A DNA stretch of 64,000 bases from Perkinsus olseni (taxonomy: Eukaryota > Perkinsozoa > Perkinsida > Perkinsidae): assembly GCA_013115135.1 (NCBI GenBank), contig JABANP010000166.1, forward strand, positions 1-64,000. Reading direction: 5' to 3'. Of this stretch, positions 32,782 through 44,228 are shown one piece after another; positions within the stretch are counted from its first letter, which is position 1; the number at the start of each line of letters is the position of its first letter. The notes beneath the pieces were generated by a model. The model was not told the origin of the DNA, searched no databases, and saw only the letters and a program-made list of their open reading frames with translations. Position numbers and translations under genes: made by a program.

Positions 32782-35359
32782 TCATGCTCCTTGGATAATC
32801 GAGCAGCTGCTTGTAGCAGCACTCGAATACGACGAAGTAGTTCTCTTATCAGAACGCCCGTTGCCACCGAGCAAGGCCTGCGCTTCTGCGACTCTCTGCT
32901 GTGAGGTGTAGTCGAGCTCGGCGGAAGATTCTTCTGGACTCACAGACACCAGGGGAAGCCCCTTCGTTTCCCTAAAGGAAAATGACATTGTGAGACACGA
33001 AGGTGACGCTGGCCGTGCCCAGGCAGTTTGGGACGGGACTCCGCTTACCAAATCAGATTGATGCCGCTGGCTGCCATCGCAGCAACCATCAAAGACGATG
33101 AGCAAGGTGATGAATGCGTCAAGTGTCTGCCGAGAGTCTTGCTTCGAAAGCTCAAGGATGAGGGGAGCCGCCACCGCTCCCAAGCGGCCTGAAAAATCAG
33201 AGGGCTGCCTTGGGAAATATCTTGCAGATGCAGAAGCGTGAGAGGGTCTCCAAGAGGGTTCTACGAAGCCCACCTATAGCTGAGATGACCCCGATCGCGG
33301 TCGTACGGCAATTAGTAGGGAAGACTTCCGCGGTATAGGTGGACACCACCGCGTAGTATCCTAGAACCAACCCTCTCAGCGCGTAGGCGGAGACGGGACC
33401 CATCCAGTCTGATCAAGAGATGCTGACTACGACAACTACTGCAGTCGCTAGGCTACCGGGCATGTAAGAGAGCTGCAGCATCCCCAGGCCACAGACGGTA
33501 CAAAGGAACCCAAGCGCTTGCGTGACAGTGACGTGTCCCACTCCGCGATAGCTTCCCAATAGGAGAGCAAGAAATGCACCTGTTAGAGAACTACTGTGAT
33601 TAATGAGCACACAACGACGAATGAGAGGCTCACCAGGGATAGCCAGAGAGCTTGATATCACCAGCTGCAGTCCCAATGACAGGCCCTTAACACCACGGAA
33701 ATACCTACAGCCCGAAACCGATCGTATCCGGGAAGACCCCTGTCGGGGTTAGCATCCTACTGCGGCAGAATGTAAGCAAGTCCATAGAGGCCGAAGTCCT
33801 TGCATGCGGTGACCAGAATCATCGTCCATACTGTTCCAGAGTAGTGTCTTCCAGTGATAGTAGCGAATGCAGACACGTCCCGAGGGGCAGCGGTTGGTCG
33901 GAGAGTCTAAGGTTGACGAGAACTGGCCAAGCGGCACTGTTCAGGTGTTTTACTCACATAGGGCTGCTCCTGGACGACACTCGAGTCGGGAGTGAAGCGT
34001 ACAGGTACATTATACGCGCCGTTGGACTTTCGGACCTGACCGAACCCTTGGTCGCGCCCTCAATTGCTCAGAGAACGGCCTCCCACCGTCTTCAAGATCC
34101 TATTCACTTCCTGATAGTCGCGGTGTCGGACGGTGACGAACTGCGGTGATTCCCATAGCATGGTAAGAGCAAACATGACCATGAACAGGGACGGCGCCGC
34201 AGCTATCTCCAACAGGGTCCTCCACGAGCATACCTGAACGATCTCGTGTGAACTCAAGACTGAGAAGACGTAGTCCGGGTAGCGAAACGTGGAGCTATCA
34301 TACTTGATGCCCTGCCTCCTGCATGACGCTGAGAAGGTAGATGTCACAGTGGTCACCACTCCTAGTGAGATGAGGATCCACGAATAATATCCCTGAATAG
34401 TAACGTAGGTGGTGATTGAGGTGCTGCGCATATGGTCTCGTGAACGGAACAGGAGGGAAGATTGCCCTCGGCGACCAAGAAGGAGCGACGCTGCTGACCG
34501 CCACCCTACCCTACCAGCGGTGGCGTAGAGCTCTCCGAGGACGACCTAACGATGCCATGATGATAAGCCCTTCAGCTCTGTGCTTGGAGGGGGACACCTC
34601 AGCCAGTAGGGCAAACACCGCTGGTATCCCAAGGCCGCATCCCACCCCTGCTCCAAACCGATACGCCAGCATCACTACCTGAGAGTTGCGAAAATCCCGG
34701 TAGCACAAACGGATTGAAAACCTTCACCTCAGTCGAAGCGGTTGAGCAGGCAAAGCCAAACGCCCCCGTCAGAAGGTAGGACATGAGCACGCAGGGCCTC
34801 CTGCCTAGGCGGTCTCCGATAAGCCCGGAGAGAAGGCATCCTGAAGGAGACAGACCATGGGCACGGCAGTAAGGAAGAGCATAGAGGTAACCTACCACAC
34901 GCATATCCCAGGTGGATGGTGGACGCTAGCAAAACTCTGGTGAGCGGTGGCAGACTCCAGTGGTCCTCCAAGAGCATGGCTACAGGTCCCATGACCATGA
35001 GCTGGCTCCCTTCGGAGAACAACACGCCCTGACAGACCAGAGAGCTCTAACGGAGGGACAAGTCTATCCGAATCAGTTCGAGCTAGGATGCGGCCAGCGG
35101 TGTCCCCAGCCCAAGTAGGGCTATACCTACCTCCGCACAGAATGAGTACTGCAACCTGGAAGCTGCCAAAGCCCATGGCGTCCAGCTTCCTGCCAACTCC
35201 TGCGGGGCTCAGCGGCTCGTCCACATCAGCCAGCGCTGAGTACGTGAAGTCAATCTCGGCAGTTACTTCCCGCCGTCTAGGGATGCTCCTGACCATCAGC
35301 CATGGAAGGATAACTTCTGACGAAGAATCCGACTTCACCCGTCCCCGATCCAAACTCAA
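32782..35359 (-). CDS. MFS transporter of the SV2/SLC22 organic-ion type
   Basis: The N-terminal exon (from 35359) has a cytoplasmic leader, then VGRKLDAMGFGSFQVAVLIL, matching the start of SV2/organic-cation carriers ('d.ig.G.fq..ll...g'). Further exons give EGSQLMVMGPVAMLLEDHWS, the loop 2-3 signature LSGLIGDRLGRRPCVLMSYL, RFGAGVGCGLGIPAVFALLA with EVSPSKHRAEGLI, LWESPQFVTVRHRDYQEVNR (the 'ESPrfl...g...ea..iL' motif after helix 6), STYTAEVFPTNCRTTAIGVI and C-terminal FRETKGLPL. Twelve helices are expected. The likely role is proton- or sodium-coupled or facilitated movement of a small organic solute at the plasma or a vesicle membrane; the substrate is unknown. Stop at 32782. The first in-frame ATG is at 35359, with an alternative about 22 codons later. 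Confidence 0.85.
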
Positions 35360-35440
35360 CCAAGACCTCTATGAAATTCAACACAGCCAAGCATGGGACG
35401 CAACGAGGCTATCATCTCATAACAATCGCCCCAGTCGCCG

Positions 35441-38400
35441 TCACGGCCTTCCCATTCCCGCACCCGGTGTTTTCAGAAGTTTGCTTTGCATCTTCCACAA
35501 AGTATCGAGGCCGCCCTGTTCTCTGAGTACCTCCTTGGCCTTCTCGCTGGCCATAGAGCACTTGGCCAAGGCGCTACCAGCGTTAGCCTGGTCTTGCTTC
35601 CTCAGGCACTCGAGCATAGGTACGACGGCCCTGACCAGATCTCCCTCGTACTGCTTCGATCCAGCGCGAGTCAAGTCAGCTGCCGCGGCAATAACGAGGC
35701 ACGCATTACCGCGGAGCATGTAGAGAGTCTTGTCACGATCGTCGTAGCCCTGCGGAGGGAACTTCAGCAGGAGCTCGGTCGCCGCACGCACAAGCCCAGG
35801 AGTCAGGCATGACGTATCCTGCTTCACAGCATGACACAGCAGCCTGAGTGCCGGATCGCACAAAGACGGGTCAGTCGCATCGCTCAAGATCCCTTCGGCC
35901 AGCACAACCGACTCGGAGTCGTTGCCGAGTTGAACGCCTCCTTTCACAAGTTGTGCCAGTCGGAGAAGGATGGTAAGAACTCTCCCCACAGTACGTGGCT
36001 GGCGGCGGGCAACGTCGCACAGGATAGCCTCTGCCTGGCCCTGCTCGGCAACGTGCTGCGCAGCCTGAGTGGAGACTGTGCAGCAGTTCTGCAATGCGCC
36101 AAGGACCGCCATCGTGGACTTCTCGTCTACTTGCTTCTTGCAAGCCTCCAGCAACGGCAGTGCGCATGAGCTGGCCACCGCTTCACCACCGACGTTGCAG
36201 ATGACACCGGCCGCTTGTTCCGCCGTTGCAGCGTCCGCGACCTTTTTGGGAAGACACCGGCACAGCTCAGCATGGCTTTGAAGATAGCAGCGCAATCCTT
36301 GGCAGCTGGTAGCACAGTTGGCCAGTACACACATGGACGCCAGGCTCGAGGACCGCTTACGACAGGCCACCCTGCGGACGATGGTGTCCAGCACCTCACT
36401 GTTCTTGTCTCTAGAGAGAGCCTCTTGCAGCTGCCTCCGAGGGCCCGGCCTGGTTGATAGCTCGGCCATCAGGGCTACACACCTCCCGCAGCGGATTTTG
36501 GATTTGATAAGCTGCACAAGTCGTCCAATGTGGGCCCCAGCCTTACCACTGAAGACCTCGCAAGCTGTGTCCGACAGTTCGCATATTCGGACCAAGAGTC
36601 GGAGGCATCGCAGCAGCCCGATGCTTCGGAGCTCGTCAGGGTCCTCGATGCTGGCGTTCCTGTGCAGCAGGGCCGCCCTTGACAGATCGTCAAGCAGGTT
36701 GTCAAGACCACCGCAGTGAACTACCTGCTGTAGGATGCGGCACAGCTGACTGCGCTGCGCTGTGGAGGCTCACCTTCCTCAGAGACTCTGCATCGATAGA
36801 GAGTGCTGCAAGGATCGCAGACTCATCCAAATCACTTATCTTGCCCAACGGTGGCCGTCCATCCTCCAACAAAAACGACGCTATGGTCTGTCACGGAGAT
36901 GGGCAGTGGGGTACTAGCACGAGAGGCATATCATTCGTACCTCACTCGTGGCCTTCTTCAAAGGGTCCTGGCTAGGCTTCCCATCCCCCTCCTTTACTCG
37001 TGTACTCTTGATTTCACGCAAGTGACGGTCGCACAAGTCGATGGCCGACTGCGCTTCCTCAGGAGCCACCCCCAGCTTCAGCGCTTCCTCCGCATCGCAC
37101 CTGGAAGATTCCACGGCACTCAGTTTCGAACGTTCCTCCCGGAACGATCCCCTGATTGAGTGCGGAAGTCGACGTACTTTGCAGCATCCCATCGCCTGAG
37201 GTTCTGGAAGGCCATACTCCGCCGCAACAGGGCCTTGGTGCAGGCATCGGCGGACTGCGAGTAGCCGTCCTCGAATATTTCAACCATTTCCAACACCTAC
37301 GACTACACTAGAAACCGAGGCCACCGCCAACCGACCGGAATCCAAGGGTGATATCGTCTACCCACCTTCGAGCAGGAATCGGCCGCTTGTTCGAAGCGGC
37401 CCAGCTTGAGCTCGGCCAAAGCCTTGTTCGTCCACAAGGCCTTATTATCTCTCTGGAACTCGAGTCCACTCTCATACTCCTCAATAGCACCGACGAAGTC
37501 CCCACTCTTCAAAAGGGCGTTGCCTCTATCCTTGCACCTATGCGCGATAATTGCTGTCCAATACCGTCGAACAACACGATATGAATACAACTCGATACTA
37601 ACTATTCTTACTAGACCCGAAGCCTTGGCATCAAGAGGCACTCAGCGCTTTCATACAAGTCGGCCCTCCCTCACTTTCGTGCTGTCATAGCTCGATTTAC
37701 CCGAGCCTTGTTCCGCTCCTTCATGTCCTGCTCCAAGGCCTTGAAGTTGGGATCATCATTAGGGACGATCGGGTCGCCTGGTGGGCATCAGCGTGACACG
37801 ACCACTCCCACGCCACGCCGTGATTGCCTTCCTCCTCAGTGTCAGTTTTCGGCTCCCAGTACTCCCACTTTTGGTAGTTGATGACCTTCGATTTCGGCAC
37901 CAGCTGACGGCTCTTCAGCCAACGCTCCCACTTATCCTTCCTCCATGCATGAGCTGCGTTCTCCTTTTGGAGGTTCTCAACCTGCCAATGCACTCAAGAA
38001 TCACTTCGTAACCTCCAGAGGTCGATGGAGCAGAGCCATCGGTAAGCCCGTTGCGACGAGCACAGTGTGAAGGTCTCTTAAGGGAGCAAGTTCAACGCAG
38101 CAGACGCGGCCAGCTCGGTCAGGTTGACTCCTATTGTGGCAAGCCTCCGAGATAACCCGGGGCTGTCCTCCGCAGTACACCATTAACTACAACGGGGATG
38201 TTGGTCACTCGGTGATGCGGATTAGCGTGCCAGTGGCCGAGGAAGTAAGGGTTGTTGGAGTGAGACGTCTCACCTTTGCGTGCAGCTCCTCCAGCCTTTC
38301 CTTTCTCGCCATCAGCTTCTTATTACCACATCTTCCGCAACTCTCGACCTCACCAACGTACTCCGTGAAGCACTTCTTGCAGAAAAGCACGTAGCCCTCG

Positions 38401-38761
38401 CTGTTGCCTTTACCAGGTCTTCCATATTTCCTGACCACAATCAGCAACCTCTGTAGCGGCGACGACTATGTCGCACCCACAAGGAGGGTACCCAGGCACC
38501 ACTGTCTTCCAGCACAGCAGAGCTACCTCAGAGCCTCAGCCTTCTCAGCAGCCTCCCGCACCTTCACAGAATCAGCGTTGTGCAGATGCTGGATCTTCCG
38601 GTCGACATCATCAACCGTCACCTGCCCCAAATCCACAGCTATCGAGAAATGCGGAAGAGTGTCTTGGTGCACGCCTCACCGTGCCTTTGGATCAAACCGT
38701 TGATCTGTGAGCTGATCTCATCAACCTTCTTTTCGAACGCCTCAGCGTCGGCAGAGCTCAT
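35441..38761 (-). CDS. TTC12-like TPR plus armadillo-repeat protein (axonemal dynein assembly type)
   Basis: The start MSSADAEAFEKKVDEISSQI at 38761 leads to a helical N-terminus with VDDVDRKIQHLHNADSVKVR (near 38610). An exon near 38400-38250 carries a small zinc-ribbon-like pair of CxxC motifs (FCKKC, SCGRC). An exon at 37990-37850 has KWEYWEPKTD, then DPIVPNDDPNFKALEQDMKE, then TPR helices CKDRGNALLKSGDFVGAIEE and DNKALWTNKALAELKLGRFE (37540-37370). After KATS the exon from 36595 to 35441 is 384 codons of armadillo-like helices (for example CALPLLEACKKQVDEKSTMA). N-terminal helices, three TPRs and C-terminal ARM repeats are the TTC12 plan. In animals TTC12 is a cytoplasmic factor for preassembly of axonemal dynein arms. 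Assigning all exons to one gene is inference; the zinc ribbon is not a standard part of TTC12. Confidence 0.65.
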
Positions 38762-39203
38762 TGGAAGCACAGAGGTCCTCACAAATCCCTGGACGTAGGG
38801 TGGTGGACGTGGCAGGATTGTATTCTTGTGGCCCCGTAAGAGGCAGGAACGTGAGAGCGCCAACCCGCGACTGGCTGCCGATCAATGATTGGTGAAATTG
38901 TTCTGCCACACTGCCCCGCAGGAGGATTCGATGGCACAAGGGCCAACAGCAGAAAAGATTCCTATCAGACGACGCGCTGGTTCGATGGATGAACTCGGCA
39001 TTCCCGCACGTGGCCGCCCTTCCCTGCCTATCCTTTTCTAATTGATAACCAAGCACAGCTTCCCTTTAACAACAACGAGGAGTACCATCACAGCCATGGG
39101 GAGCCCTTGCACAATCAATAGACGTGTGACGGCCGCCCTATTCATCTTCGCTGTCTCCCTCTCGGCAGTCCTAGGTGTCATTAAGGGCCTCTGTAAGAGT
39201 CTC

Positions 39204-41023
39204 CTAGGGGGTCAGCAGCTTCGGCCGGATACTCGCTCCGGCTGACTTCGGCCTAGCCTTAACATTAGTAAGCTTCTTCATACTTCTCCCACGACCAAAC
39301 CGTTGGTCAGCCCGCGCCGCCAATTTCGCACGGTATTTATGGCACATTTTATTGAGGTAAGGGTGCGTCACGGAGAAGGCCAGCTTACCAAAGGGTTCAT
39401 CAGGCTCCCATTCACCCAGCGTGTCGAGTGAGATACGAGCCTCTCTAGCATAGGCCTCGAGCATAGCCAACATCATCTGAAAGGGAATGCTATCGTACGA
39501 CACATCCACTGATTAACCTATTGAATGAACGAGCGAATTGCAACACGAATGAGCGGCAGAAAATGAACCCGCGTGAGCTAGATTCCGCAGCACTCAAGCC
39601 ACTGCTCACGAGCTTTATCGAACGGACAAAAGGCGCAGCCCATGTGCGTGTACATGCATTCCCATTTACCTGTAGCCTTCCCTTGTTCTCGGCCAGCATG
39701 AAGGGAGACACTCCACCGTTGGTCCTCTGCGTGATGTGCTTCAAGTTAACACATCTACCAGTACTGCACAACGTCTCCACAGCAGCGAAGTGACCCTTCT
39801 CGACCGCAGCGAAAAGAGCATTGCGACCAGTACAAGTGCAAGTATCGACCTTCGCTCCGCCGAGCAAGAGGACCCTGATCACCCCGTCCGCGGCCCCATT
39901 CTCGCAGGCCAGGTACAAAGGGCTCTTACCCGAGGGCAGCACGACGTTTGGATCGCACACTTTCAACAGCAAACCTATCATCTTCTCCGCTCGCTCCGGT
40001 CTCGGTGCCGTGGCAGCCAGGAAGAGGGGAGAAGGCGAGCCTTCCAAAAAGAGATTCCTGCGGCTCTGCGTGCCACTTCTGTATCCATTACTAGCATTGA
40101 GGGTCTCGCTGTTGGTCTGGGAATGAACTTCCGTAATAGCGGACCGCAGCCACAGCCTGGATGCTTGATAGGCTATGAAACCTTCGACGATGCACTTGAC
40201 CAGGAGATCGTCTTGCCAGTAGCATGCCGAGCTCAGCGCCTTGGTGACCACTTCCACTAGCCTCTGATGCTCGAAACCGGGGCCCTCAGCTGGGACTACA
40301 GGAAGGCGGTAGTCGATGGCGCACTGGTTGGCGAGGTATCTTATCATCACCCTTGCAGTTGACAAGTAGCCTTCACTCAGTTCAATCTTCTCAGTGTCCT
40401 TGCACTTACGTACGAGTAGGTGCACAGGACAGTTCTGCTCGACCGAAGGGTCTCCCACTACGTTCGCCCTCGACTCTAACAGCAGCTTAGCCATCTCCCC
40501 CGTCCTCACGTCTTGCGGAACGAGCGTGGCTCTAGAAGCGCACTCAACCAAGGGCGCGGGTACCGGAACCGAGGCTTTGCACGACGGGTTCACCAGGGAG
40601 TACACTTCCACGGGATTCACGACGCTCAGGAGGTACTCCAGTGTATCGCTATGACCACCTCTCACAGCGAGCGTTAGGGCGCCGCCGGATAAGGCGCCAT
40701 AAGCCCATTTACGATTGCCGATAAGGCGACGAATGAATTTGGTTTAAACCGTAGGAGGCTGCCACGTTACAGGCATCCCGAGCGGCTTTCAAGCTTCCAG
40801 TGCTGCGCCGAGCTACGTTGACCATGGTAAGCAGATCACCGAGGCTTTGAGGGACGACTGGGGAGTCCTTAGGTGGGTCGAAAAGTTCTATAAATTGTCG
40901 GTAAGCGCAGTTGGCGGTGATGCTGAGCATGCCCCTATTGCAGGCCATAAGGCGAGCATGGTCGAAAGAATCGCAGAACTCCAGAATGGAGAAATATATG
41001 TCCTCTGGAACCTCCGATAACAT
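39204..41023 (-). CDS. F-box-like and ankyrin-repeat protein
   Basis: The start at 41023 (MLSEVPEDIYFSILEFCDSF) followed by HARLMACNRGMLSITANCAY resembles an F-box helix bundle, which would bind Skp1 in an SCF ubiquitin ligase. The next exon (about 40665 to 39690) has ankyrin repeats: RGGHSDTLEYLLSVVNPVEV, EMAKLLLESRANVVGDPSVE, SPLYLACENGAADGVIRVLL and GRNALFAAVEKGHFAAVETL. It ends at the GTAAAT donor after KGRLQ. The last exon (about 39509 to the stop at 39204) has LEAYAREARISLDTLGEWEP and a basic tail. The upstream exon's frame between 40709 and 40665 is not resolved. The F-box call is weak; the ankyrin call is firm. Confidence 0.7.
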
Positions 41024-41201
41024 TGTTAAATCACTTGATATTAACTGAGAAATCACCCTTACCTGAGCGCAGTGCACCGGCGACCAAACTGCGCTGTCTG
41101 ACTCGCGCGCGCCATTCTAATCGATTATCGTAGACCAGAGTTGTGTTGCGTGGGGCGTAGCATTGATTAAAGTTAGATTTATCGTCGTTTTGTCGCTAAT
41201 A
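41024..41201. promoter_or_regulatory. 178-base shared upstream region of F-box/ankyrin gene and STI1
   Basis: Two start codons diverge across only 178 bases, so this must be a compact bidirectional promoter if both starts are right. No named element is visible. Confidence 0.45.
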
Positions 41202-42722
41202 ATGGGAGATTCAGCAGCAGCTGATGCCGAGAAGGCCAAGGGTAATGCCCTCTACAAACAACGGAAATTTGCCGAGGTAATGATGGAAGAACACAGAAGC
41301 GGTGACCGCTGGCGGCAGTACAACCCTCGATGGGAGTATACATGCTCGTTATCGTTATAGGCTATTGAGTGCTATGATAAGGCAATAGAGCTCCAGCCGA
41401 ACGACTTGGTCTACTATAACAATAAGGCAGCCGTGTTGGTAGAAGAGGAGAAGTACGAAGAGTGCATCAAGTTCCTCCAGGACGCCCTTGCCAAACGGTG
41501 AGCCAAGACCTCACTCGTGGCTGTTAGTGGTTGAAAGTCACGGATGTAGGTACGATATGAATGATGCTGTTAAGGATGGGGCCTCCTTCGAGAAGTGCGC
41601 CAAGGCTTACGTTAGGATGGCGACCTGCTATGTCCGCATGAAGAAGTAGTAGAAGCGGTTTTCACTGAGGGAGCAAGGGTTGTGGTGATGGGTTGTTCTA
41701 GGTTCGATGATGCCATTGAGATGTATCAGAAGGCTTTGACGGAGGACAACAACCGCCATACTCGTGCCGCCCTCAACGAGTGCAAGCACATGAAGGAAAA
41801 GCACGACAGGGAGGTAAGTCAGTTCCTGAGTCGTGAGCTTGCGAGGGTATCTTATGTTCACCCTAGGCTTACATCAATCCTGAGTTGGCTGATGAGCATC
41901 GCATGAAGGGCAATGAGTGCTTCAAGTCGCGTGACTATGCTGGTGCTAAGAAGGAGTACGACGAAGCCATCAAACGTAATAATACAGCCTCGCGGTTTCC
42001 GAAGGATGATACCGGGACCTTCAGGCAACCCGAATGACGCCAAGTTGTATTCCAATCGAGCAGCAGCTCTTACCAAGCTCATGGCCTATCCTGATGCTCT
42101 CCGTGATCTTGACGACTGCCTCAAGGTAGGGTGTCTGGCTGTTTACTGGGTCGATAATTATGCTGGCCCTCGACTCAGATCGATCCGAAGTTCGTGAAGG
42201 CGTACAGCCGTAAGGGAACAGTCCATTTCATGATGAAGGATTATAAGAAGGCACTTGAGGATTATGAGAAGTACTGTGTCTCATTGGCTGGTGGCTGCAG
42301 CGTCATCTGCTCTCTTCATTAGGGGTCTGGAGGTCGATCCTACCCATAAGGAGCTACTGGATGGCAAGGCTGCAGTTCTCGCTAAGGTAGTACAAGCGGT
42401 TCTATTCAAGCTGGAATCCTCTGCGACTCTATCGATTACGTTGTAGGTCAACGAGCAGGCCCGGTCGAAGGGTGCACCGGACCCGGAGACTGTCAGGCAC
42501 GCCATGCAGGATCCTGAGGTCCAGAAGATTCTCAAGGACCCCCAGATGAACATAGTGCTCCAGCAGATGCAGGAGAACCCACAGAAGGCTATGGAGGTAA
42601 TGCTGTAGCATCTAGGAGCTCTTCCGCCGCCACTCCTCGCGTCCCTTCAGTACATGAAAGATCCTAAGATTGCAAGTGCTTTGGATAAGCTCATCGCCTC
42701 GGGTATCGTGCGTATGGGTTAA
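41202..42722 (+). CDS. STI1: STI1/Hop co-chaperone, short form (two TPR blocks and one DP domain)
   Basis: Ten exons with clear splice sites: 41202-41276, 41361-41497, 41550-41645, 41702-41813, 41867-41975, 42025-42125, 42179-42270, 42323-42386, 42447-42596 and 42651-42722. The protein has a TPR2A-like block ([60 protein letters not shown]), a TPR2B-like block ([60 protein letters not shown]) and the DP2 domain ([40 protein letters not shown]). The carboxylate-clamp positions in KGN...N and K..SR are present. Hop passes client proteins from Hsp70 to Hsp90. The N-terminal TPR1-DP1 half of the common form is missing, as reported for nematode STI-1. Between stop codon and next gene are 280 bases without features. 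Confidence 0.93.
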
Positions 42723-43002
42723 ACACCTGAAAAGACCATCAAGACACCTAAGTAGTTGGGGTATATCAAGAAGCGTATTATGAGTTAGTAGTAGTTGAGA
42801 TTGCCATCAGTGGATATCATCCCTTCCACCGCCCCTTCTAGTCTTTGCGTTTCCTTCTGATGTCTCCTATGCGGTCATTGTGTTCATCAATCAATTCTCC
42901 ATTCTAATCACTTTGTGCCGTATCGCGCTGGTAGGGGGCGTACATAACCACTTTTAAGTGTACTGCATCATATCATCATCTCGCAGCTCTTCACTTTGTC
43001 GG

Positions 43003-44022
43003 TCATGTTTGGCGGCGGGGGCGGTGGCATTGGTATGATGGGAACAGGGTATCCCTACTCGACTGGGATGTACCCAACCTATGGAGGGGGGTATGCGGGA
43101 GGCCTGGGGATGGCGAGCAGTGTAGCGCAACAACCAGTACTGGGGACTGCCACACAGCAACAGCAGCAAGCGGGCACTAACGCGGCAGCCACTCCTCCCA
43201 AGGAGCTGCATCCGCAGATCAACCTTACTACTATCATAAGGTCGGTGATCGCTATGGTCTCCCCGGGTGTCTGCAACCCGAACTGCTTCTGAACCGAAGT
43301 CGGATCGGGATTCCTCATCGTATCATCATCAGCTCGTGTGTAGGTTCCTCACCGAGTCCGCTGCCGTTTTTGAAGGGCTAAGGATGGTGCTGCAAGTCAT
43401 AAGAAGCTGGGGGAGCGAAGTCTTAGGCTTCGGTCAAACCAGGCCCGCTCGCGGGGGTACTGCTTCGTCAGAGTTGCTTCGGAAACGGAAAGGGTCTATC
43501 AGGTACGGAACTCAATCGTCCGGTTTTTACGGCGTGTCTTGGAATGGTTCGTACCGCGACTACGAGTTGCTCGGGAAGGCAGAGAGCTCCAACTAGCTTG
43601 GGAGGGGAAATCGGCGTCGACCAGCGGGACATCTTGGTTAGCTTATCTTTTCGGCGGCTACGTCCTATTTCTCCCTCTTCACGGAGTACAGGCAGTACCA
43701 GCAGATAAAGAGGATTATCAGGGAAGGTCGGAAGCCTAGGAGGCCTAAGGAGGCTGGTGGGGAGTCCGATGTCGAGGAGCTACTGGAGCTGTACAAACGG
43801 AAGCAACGGGAGATGTATAGACGGAAGCATGGCAATAATGAGGGAGGTAGTGGGAGTCGAGCAGCGATGGCCGTAGTATCGCTGCTATGCCTCGATCTTC
43901 GTCCATCAAACACGGCCGTACTAGGTCTCACTATCTCTGCGAACCTCGTGAAGAGTCTTCGATGTCTGTTGTCTCAGGTTGGAGTAGCGAGTCTCAGAGT
44001 GAATCAGAAGGGCCAGGATTGA
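43003..44022 (+). CDS. Gly/Tyr-rich protein, possibly peroxin 13-like
   Basis: The start at 43003 gives a Gly/Tyr/Met-rich N-terminus (PYSTGMYPTYGGGYAGGLGM) and a Gln-rich stretch, followed by LHPQINLTTIIRS. A next exon near 43340-43440 has LTESAAVFEGLRMVLQVIRS. Later exons carry SWLAYLFGGYVLFLPL or, in another frame, YFSLFTEYRQYQQIKRIIRE with DVEELLELYKRKQREMYRRK, a charged helix. A Gly/Tyr-rich start followed by an amphipathic helix and membrane segment fits PEX13, the peroxisomal docking protein, but no SH3 domain is seen, and a generic membrane protein is equally possible. Exon joins are not settled. Confidence 0.35.
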
Positions 44023-44228
44023 TGGGGGGCTCTCCCTAATAGTTCCATTTGATCGCCGTGTACCTTTGTACGATTGCCCTCGTTAATGTCCCATTGTTGG
44101 TATAGTAGTAATATTAATTCTCTGCCGTTCCTCACTCCCGCCAACTCTATTGCGTTTGTCACAGCGAGCGGTGGATGGGCCATCTTCTAGTGATTATTCT
44201 CGCTGCCCTACCTCTTGGCATAGTCTCC

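Noticed and set aside
39042..39245. Small plus-strand membrane protein (one helix near AALFIFAVSLSAVLGVI)
   Set aside because: It overlaps the last exon of the F-box/ankyrin gene, has no partner exon and no family; support too thin for a feature.
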